Source of the DNA: a virus
Length of the DNA: 26,703 nucleotides
Reading direction: 5' to 3' (one strand)
Virus record (IMG/VR): IMGVR_UViG_3300003702_000028
Location: 1 to 26,703 of that record
Numbering within the stretch: the first letter of the stretch is position 1; every line of letters starts with the position of its first letter. Positions 23,701-26,703 of the stretch are shown one piece after another. The position numbers and the translations under genes are program-made. A model generated the notes under the pieces. That model was not told the DNA's origin. It searched no databases and saw nothing but the letters and a program-made list of their open reading frames with translations.

Positions 23701-24768
23701 AGTATTAAAATAGATGATGAGATTATTACCTATGCTGGTATTTCTACAAACGACTTAACCGGCTGTACCCGAGGTGTGGGAACGACGGCTGCAACCCATG
23801 AAAATGCAAGTATTGTAGAATTGTATATGTTGGCGGGAATACCTTTAACAGAGATAAACAAAACATTTACTGCGATTTCAGGAATAGAAATAGATAGTTT
23901 TCAAATAACTACTACAACAAGTGCTACAAAAGCTCTTACAGGTGGAGGTACTACTGTTCTATGCACACGCAATGTACCTATGGATGTTATGTATCCATTA
24001 GTCACTACAATGGAAGTTCCTGGTACAACGATTTCATCTACGGTAAGAACGACAACAGGTAAGAGTTTACAGGGAGCTGAAACTCCTTTTACTAAAACTT
24101 CAAGTACAAATGCATTTAATGTACCGTTAAACGATAATCATTATTTTACAGCACCTCAAATTATATGCTCCCAGATTAATGAGACTAATAGTACATTGGT
24201 GGGCACAAAATCATTTAGCTTAAATAATACTTTGGGAAGTAGTGCAGATAATATAAGTCCCGTAATAGATATGCAACGAATGGGAATTATTACAATCGCC
24301 AATAGGCTCAATGAAATTGCATCAAGTTCAGACTTAGGAAGCCTAACAAATTTTGTTGCCTCTACTGAACCTACAGGTGATAATAATAGTGCTATCTATA
24401 TAACTAAAAAGGTAACACTGGGACAGGCTGCTACAGCTTTGCAAATATTGTTTGATGCCGCAGTTACAGATACCGCACAAATGAAAGTGATGTATAAGAT
24501 TTTGCGTACTGACTCTGCTGAGAATTTCCAAGATATAGGGTGGACATATTTTAATACTTCAGGCATATCTGACACTACAGTTCCTATTTCAAAATCTTTG
24601 GACGATTTTAAAGAATATCGATTTAGTGCAGGTAAGAAATCTACAGTAACAACATCTGTACCTTTAGATGAATTTATTGCCTTTGCAATTAAGATTGTAA
24701 TGCAAGGTACTAATTCTTCTTATCCACCAGTTATAAAAGATTTTAGGGCAATTGCATTAGCATTATAG
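17758..24768 (+). CDS. 2336-aa virion structural protein, DUF4815-like
   Basis: The N-terminus (FNVQPFYDDW, then DDFYRVLFRPGYAIQARELT, QLQTILQNQIEQFGDHIFKE) is the signature of a large phage structural family, DUF4815 as I recall it. Further family-type segments are RFKSGFIVDNFYGHN (about residue 1320) and GWHDPLAQTFLTEQDNGEFI with VDVFFQTKDDTLPVTLQIRN (about 1735-1775). Between them lie many beta-rich units: four ~60-residue TGCTRG..TTAAAH units (nt about 18244-18440, 19731-19940, 22447-22650, 23616-23815) and several ITGGTSGAT units. The gene position after gp8 suggests a baseplate-rim or fibre-attachment protein. It is far longer than any T4 baseplate protein. The start follows TTAGGAAATTATA. 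Confidence 0.8.
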   Translation: MPAKTDFNVQPFYDDWSLTDDFYRVLFRPGYAIQARELTQLQTILQNQIEQFGDHIFKEGTIIIPGHVGYDAQFYAVKIQPTFSTGTVADYLSDYDGAIITGATSGVTAKVISYAVATTAGDPDTLFVKYIKTSSANNATISFSDNEYLGADKTISTYTYGNTTTLRTAATATDTTIYLTDAAAFPSAGSIKIGDEDITYTGKSTNDLTGCTRGTDDTAAAAHSILATVTNTLLTNSAQLLSASATAIGSQASVQEGIFFVRGFFVQTETQTLILDKYTNTPSYRVGFDVTETILTPETDAALLDNAQGQSNFAAPGADRFKMTLALAKKELTATDDSNFVELLRVENGVILNKVRSTEYSVVEKMIARRTSDESGNYIVDYFGVEPRENLDDGSNRGIYTAATGGLENKLTYVIGPGKAYVSGHEYEFLTTSFVNTNKARDTQSQNNDTIPFNLGNFSNVDKIYGMPDTTDGTAGLSDIVVFKEVQFYDIATGVRGTTTGGVHVGLARSRGFEYSSGTVGATSSNLASVYKHYLFDITMFTDLTISSATTLTAGAIITGGTSGATGIVFANVAAGTSITVMQTVGTFVTGETIGSSDSTDTPGSGTLSAVTSREFSKDVKQIYMLQTAGAGMDYTADTVLNSKFELTGQITCDVTKATTLNAGINDTATTITTPGSGTDGFPVPGVFVIGTELVSYTGTSATEFTGCVRGVHDTTAAAHSAAASITNLTVTGQNTFFNEEVAINDVLTFPSGAGGTDQEARVAVILSGTTLGLVNDPSPPLSSAVTSVSINRIRAQLQEQEETVLVYKLPKDDVSTLLDSITGTTDTTFTVRREFTGTTDGSSAVAFTVGSNQTFASYSNANYTLSILTAGSGSGVQGDIISIDGNVTGTGTQTITVTDVTNLGTSCKVKLNATVTLSVAGQKTKTVNYSTPVTIAYDATSGGGTQSDTYGERVGDKEISVGVADAFRLRAVYEAADITTVPVAPTLTISVATGTYAAGTTITGTSSGAKGVVISHSPSTTVSFVVASGTFTTLDQITGTNTAGTTVTATVGAVATGDTDITDSFTLDSGMRDSYYDISRLVRNPDALTPLGRILIIFDYFTHTGTGDYFSVDSYPVGTGATQIPYGDIPTYNATTVDPETLSPKGFYELRDSLDFRPRVANVAVTSGTAPFSFSTRAFEGTGSSTGDLVKPDDTIRMDYTFYLPRRDFIILTDEGVFQVIEGISAEQPAYPAMLNTTDMHLATVEMNAYTYSAEDMTLQHMDNRRYTMEDIGLLDRRISNLEYYTSLALLEKETQSFQLQDAAGLDRFKSGFIVDNFYGHNIGQNEAKDYQCSVDPALGNLRASSYNDNVALIEENTTDAQRTADGYQKTGDLITLPYIHEASVTQPLSSRVENVNPFNVASWVGTITLNPETDIWIDTKRVPALIVNVEGNYEQMMRTHKDALGTIWDSWETIWTGKAKTSWSGRLTYAGHARRAESGTESIDRRRKRTGVHTRLTERIDKISQGDRVINVEVIPWMREKLVQFVGKNFKPKTRLYVFFDKQNVNIFVKPTGTSAVSSTTTGTLTKTSTAIPVTLLDTFPTTGTVLIDTEQIIYTGKSAITGAGNLTGLTRAANSTLAAAHASGATVSGSVNTMPLITNALGEINGTFALPNTDTTRFRVGKRTFRMTDSVTNVMTAGIVESAGEAIYEARGNLETVREDILAVRNATVTKETVTEEATVTSTRAISRVFGWHDPLAQTFLTEQDNGEFITKVDVFFQTKDDTLPVTLQIRNVVNGYPGKIILPFSTVIKNAVDVTTTSDATTPTTFTFESPVYIKKNAEYAIVLLSNSNAFRVWISKMGEIDTGGTRAISSQPHLGSLFKSQNASTWTASQFEDLKFTLYRAKFDTAATGNFTLVNEELSSTSGHISTLDKHPLVTKIGTAAVKVKFTNHGMYSTNNSVIISGVKSEISDTTLNETLTDSDTTITITSATNFPTGGGSIKIDDEIITYAGISTNDLTGCTRGVGTTAATHENASIVELYMLAGIPLTEINKTFTAISGIEIDSFQITTTTSATKALTGGGTTVLCTRNVPMDVMYPLVTTMEVPGTTISSTVRTTTGKSLQGAETPFTKTSSTNAFNVPLNDNHYFTAPQIICSQINETNSTLVGTKSFSLNNTLGSSADNISPVIDMQRMGIITIANRLNEIASSSDLGSLTNFVASTEPTGDNNSAIYITKKVTLGQAATALQILFDAAVTDTAQMKVMYKILRTDSAENFQDIGWTYFNTSGISDTTVPISKSLDDFKEYRFSAGKKSTVTTSVPLDEFIAFAIKIVMQGTNSSYPPVIKDFRAIALAL

Positions 24769-24771
24769 ATT

Positions 24772-25011
24772 ATGGATTATAGACAAGTAGAAGGACACCA
24801 CAATTTAGTGCGAGATATGGATACAGGTGCTATTTTAAATATGGACCAGAGTGCTTATCAAGCAGCTTTGATGAGACACCATAATGCAGAAAAACAAAAA
24901 AATCAATTAGAAGAAAATACAAACGATATAAATAGTATTAAAGAAGAAGTGTCTGAAATTAAAGGTATGATGCAACAATTGCTACACAAAGAGATAACCC
25001 ATGGCAGATAG
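24772..25011 (+). CDS. 79-aa coiled-coil protein
   Basis: The ORF starts 3 bases after the giant gene. The N-terminal half (YRQVEGHHNLVRDMDTGAIL, then NMDQSAYQAAL) resembles small uncharacterised proteins I have seen in T4-like marine phages. The second half, from about residue 40, is a strong coiled coil (KNQLEENTNDINSIKEEVSE, then IKGMMQQL). It probably forms oligomers; the function is unknown. It overlaps the next gene by 11 bases. A TATAAATA octamer lies within its coding sequence. Confidence 0.75.
   Translation: MDYRQVEGHHNLVRDMDTGAILNMDQSAYQAALMRHHNAEKQKNQLEENTNDINSIKEEVSEIKGMMQQLLHKEITHGR
24927..24934 (+). promoter_or_regulatory. Possible intragenic T4-type late promoter
   Basis: An exact TATAAATA lies inside the 79-aa gene, 66 bases before the ATG at 25001. 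It could start a separate late transcript for the small fibre-like genes. Since it encodes DIN in frame, chance is also possible. Confidence 0.4.
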
Positions 25012-25195
25012 AAATGTACCTACAACAAATACGTTTGCAGATTTTAGGGAAACCTATATTGCAACGTGTACAGATATTGGAGACATTAGTACTTTAGGTG
25101 ATGGCTTCTCAGGAACTCCAACGGACTTGGTAGAGGCTTGTAATAATGCTCCCTCTGTTGGATTTACTATCGCTATGTGTGCGGCACTAGGATAA
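25001..25195 (+). CDS. 64-aa tail-fibre-like module protein, copy 1
   Basis: The 64 residues (MADRNVPTTNTFADFRETYI, TDIGDIST, TDLVEACN, ending FTIAMCAALG) match the N-terminal repeats that many marine T4-like phage tail-fibre proteins carry (pattern VPTTNTFeeFR..t..DIGDis.L...DLVeAiN). Here the module is a free-standing protein. The gene immediately downstream is a paralogue. It has Cys residues that the second copy lacks. The start overlaps the coiled-coil gene. A virion or fibre-linked role is inferred. Confidence 0.7.
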   Translation: MADRNVPTTNTFADFRETYIATCTDIGDISTLGDGFSGTPTDLVEACNNAPSVGFTIAMCAALG

Positions 25196-25198
25196 ATT

Positions 25199-25393
25199 AT
25201 GGCAGATAGAACAGTACCAACAACAGACACATTCGACCAGTGGAGAACAACTTACAACTTAACTGGTACAGATGTAGGAGATATAGCAGATTTAAATACT
25301 ACATTTACAGCAACTCCTACAGATTTAGTTGAAGCGATCAATTCAAAAACAACAACAGGATTTAGTATCGCAATGGCAGTAGCCCTAGGATAA
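25199..25393 (+). CDS. 64-aa tail-fibre-like module protein, copy 2
   Basis: This has the same length and layout as the gene before it: MADRTVPTTDTFDQWRTTYN, TDVGDIADL, TPTDLVEAIN, ending FSIAMAVALG. About half of the residues are identical, so it is a tandem duplicate that has diverged. It starts 3 bases after copy 1. Likely the same structural role, possibly forming mixed oligomers. Confidence 0.7.
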   Translation: MADRTVPTTDTFDQWRTTYNLTGTDVGDIADLNTTFTATPTDLVEAINSKTTTGFSIAMAVALG

Positions 25394-25404
25394 GGTAATC
25401 AATT

Positions 25405-25740
25405 ATGGCAAATGATTTTAAAAGTGTATCAAAAACAGATATAGCAATAGACAGTGGTGCATTTTCTACAATGTATACAGGTCTTTCAGCGAAGGAAACA
25501 ATACTACTAGAAATAGATATGGCTAATACTACAGTGGGAGATATAACTGTTTCTATAAAATTGGCAAAAAATGGAGGGGATACTGTTTTCTTAGTTAAGG
25601 CTGCTCCAATACCTGCGGGTGGTGCACTGAAAGCAATTAGTGGTCAAAAGATTGTTATGGAGGCACTAGATGTACTTTCTGTGGCAGCTAGTGCGGCAAC
25701 TTCGGCCGATTGTTTAGTATCATTTTTAGAGGACGTCTAA
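25405..25740 (+). CDS. 111-aa putative virion protein
   Basis: This small beta-rich protein (SKTDIAIDSGAFSTMYTGLS, LLEIDMANTTVGDITVSIKL, PIPAGGALKAISGQKIVMEA) resembles small phage head-fibre or tail accessory proteins with a jelly-roll-like pattern; the family is not certain. It has no Cys except one near the C-terminus. It follows the duplicated 64-aa genes and is 1 base from the next gene, in a run of late structural genes. Ribosome site AAGGTAATC precedes it. Confidence 0.65.
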   Translation: MANDFKSVSKTDIAIDSGAFSTMYTGLSAKETILLEIDMANTTVGDITVSIKLAKNGGDTVFLVKAAPIPAGGALKAISGQKIVMEALDVLSVAASAATSADCLVSFLEDV

Positions 25741-25741
25741 T

Positions 25742-26455
25742 ATGTCAAGTTATATTGGTTACGCTTCTGCTGATAGAGTCCAGATTGATGCTGGATCTGT
25801 AGACGGTGCGGCGCTTGCTCTAACCAGTCAAGTTCAAGGCACCGTTATGTATTATAATGGTAGTAGTTGGGTTATCTTGGCACCAGGGACAAGTGGTGAA
25901 GCTCTAAAGACTCAAGGTACTGGTGCTAATCCTGTATGGGGTGCAGTATCATCCACTGGCGATTTCGCTGATGGTGGTGATACCGCTGCGGCGGCCAGAG
26001 TATTAGGTAATAATAATGCCTTTAATATGGGTATAGAAACTAATGCTGTGACTTGGTTAGATATTAATACAAATGGCATTCCCCTAATTACTGGTGGAAT
26101 GGATGCGAATAGCGATACAGCGGGTGTAGCAAGCACAATTAGTAGTGGTATTGATGCTTCTGTTACGACTATTCCACTTGCTTCACTTACAGGGTTTCCA
26201 AATGCAGGCACCCTATTAATAGGAACAGAACAAATTACATACACAGGTAAGTCTGCCGCTACTGGAGCGGGCAACTTAACAGGTGCTACAAGAGGAGCTA
26301 ACACTACAACCGCAGCGGCTCATTTAAGTGCTGCAGCGATTGGTATAGTGTTTACTACTCCATCTAATTACAATGCTCTTTCAGGCGGTCCTATAGGTAT
26401 TGCTGCTGGGGCACAAATCACCATTGGTACTGATTCAACTTGGACGGTTATTTAA
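25742..26455 (+). CDS. 237-aa tail-fibre-like protein
   Basis: The N-terminal part (YIGYASADRVQIDAGSVDGA, then GTVMYYNGSSWVILAPGTSG) is typical of phage fibre proteins: a short shaft followed by the YYNGSSWV..APGTSG.aLkTqG segment. Residues at about 130-200 hold one of the ~60-residue units (TTIPLASLTGFPNAGTLLIG, TGKSAATGAGNLTGATRGAN, TTTAAAHLSAA) also found in the two largest proteins here. Probable receptor-binding or fibre component; no specific partner can be named. Confidence 0.7.
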   Translation: MSSYIGYASADRVQIDAGSVDGAALALTSQVQGTVMYYNGSSWVILAPGTSGEALKTQGTGANPVWGAVSSTGDFADGGDTAAAARVLGNNNAFNMGIETNAVTWLDINTNGIPLITGGMDANSDTAGVASTISSGIDASVTTIPLASLTGFPNAGTLLIGTEQITYTGKSAATGAGNLTGATRGANTTTAAAHLSAAAIGIVFTTPSNYNALSGGPIGIAAGAQITIGTDSTWTVI

Positions 26456-26456
26456 A

Positions 26457-26690
26457 ATGAGTACATTAAAAGTAAATACCATTACTCCAGAATCAGGCAG
26501 TACTATTAGTATAACAGGTGAAATAGTTATGACGGGTGCTAATATGAAATATTTTTCTAATCCTAATAATTTAACTAGCGATGTCACAGTAAATTATGGT
26601 TCAACGCACAATTTTGCTGTCGTTGGTCCAGTACAAGTAGTATCACCCGCCGTTTGGACTGTTAGTGGTGGTACGGTAAAAATAATCTAA
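26457..26690 (+). CDS. 77-aa small fibre-like protein
   Basis: I start at ATG 26457, 1 base after the previous stop, rather than an earlier in-frame ATG inside that gene. The first residues MSTLKVNTITPESGSTISIT are a very common opening of phage fibre proteins. The short beta-rich remainder (GPVQVVSPAVWTVSGGTVKI) looks like a small trimerising tip. It may be a complete mini-protein or the first module of a fibre continued beyond the window. A TAATAAATAG sequence after the stop weakly resembles a late promoter. Confidence 0.65.
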   Translation: MSTLKVNTITPESGSTISITGEIVMTGANMKYFSNPNNLTSDVTVNYGSTHNFAVVGPVQVVSPAVWTVSGGTVKII

Positions 26691-26703
26691 TAAATAGTTA
26701 AAA

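Noticed and set aside
18244-26340. CRISPR or simple DNA repeat array
   Set aside because: The repetition is at protein level with diverged DNA and wide uneven spacing, so it reflects repeated protein modules.
26688-26703. Late promoter at the window end
   Set aside because: The sequence is TAATAAATAG, not the exact TATAAATA octamer, and the next gene is not visible.

Overview
The window looks like part of the genome of a marine T4-like contractile-tailed phage (cyanophage/pelagiphage type of myovirus). It is AT-rich and every convincing gene is on the + strand. Genes are packed with ATGA or zero-base junctions. Recognisable T4-type baseplate genes follow one another in order (gp5 hub, PAAR spike tip, gp25, gp6, a large gp7-position protein, gp8). 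Copies of the T4-type late promoter octamer TATAAATA stand before late genes. Phage-borne cobS/cobT-like genes, a 2OG-Fe(II) oxygenase and tRNA genes also fit marine T4-like phages. The host cannot be read from the sequence.

Layout. (1) 1-634: the 3' end of an unknown gene, a tiny hydrophobic ORF, tRNA-Gly(TCC), a SWIM-type zinc-finger ORF and a small basic ORF. (2) 635-881: a non-coding control region with a long AT hairpin, a repeated 12-19 bp element and a sigma70-like promoter. (3) 882-4518: an operon of a 45-aa membrane peptide, a MoxR/CobS-like AAA+ ATPase and a VWA/CobT-like protein with an N-terminal HExxH motif. (4) 4519-4733: a second control region that begins with the same 19-bp element, holds a 14-bp long-range stem and ends in another promoter. 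(5) 4734-6247: small unknown genes plus a 2OG-Fe(II) oxygenase gene bracketed by near-identical ~56-bp direct repeats, so probably a recent insertion. (6) 6248-6542: a structured leader with an intrinsic terminator followed by a late promoter. (7) 6543-7479: a stand-alone class II (Asp/Asn-type) aminoacyl-tRNA synthetase catalytic domain whose stop codon overlaps an unusual tRNA gene. That tRNA has a Leu-like D arm and long variable arm but an Asn-type anticodon (GTT), discriminator G and U1-A72 pair, and it lacks U33. (8) 7506-17744: spike and baseplate genes; the hub gene gp5 is interrupted by a +1 frameshift. (9) 17758-26690: a 2336-aa structural protein with DUF4815-like signatures and a run of short tail-fibre-like genes.

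How the parts work together. The right two thirds encodes the baseplate and its attached fibres and is expected to be expressed late. The left third is accessory: an ATPase/VWA remodelling pair, a dioxygenase, and the synthetase-like gene with its tRNA. The best candidate for an undescribed system is the synthetase-like domain plus the chimeric tRNA. Its gene has a terminator in the leader and two more terminator-like hairpins inside the coding sequence. The pseudoknot-capable RNA region at 4541-4703 is the second candidate.
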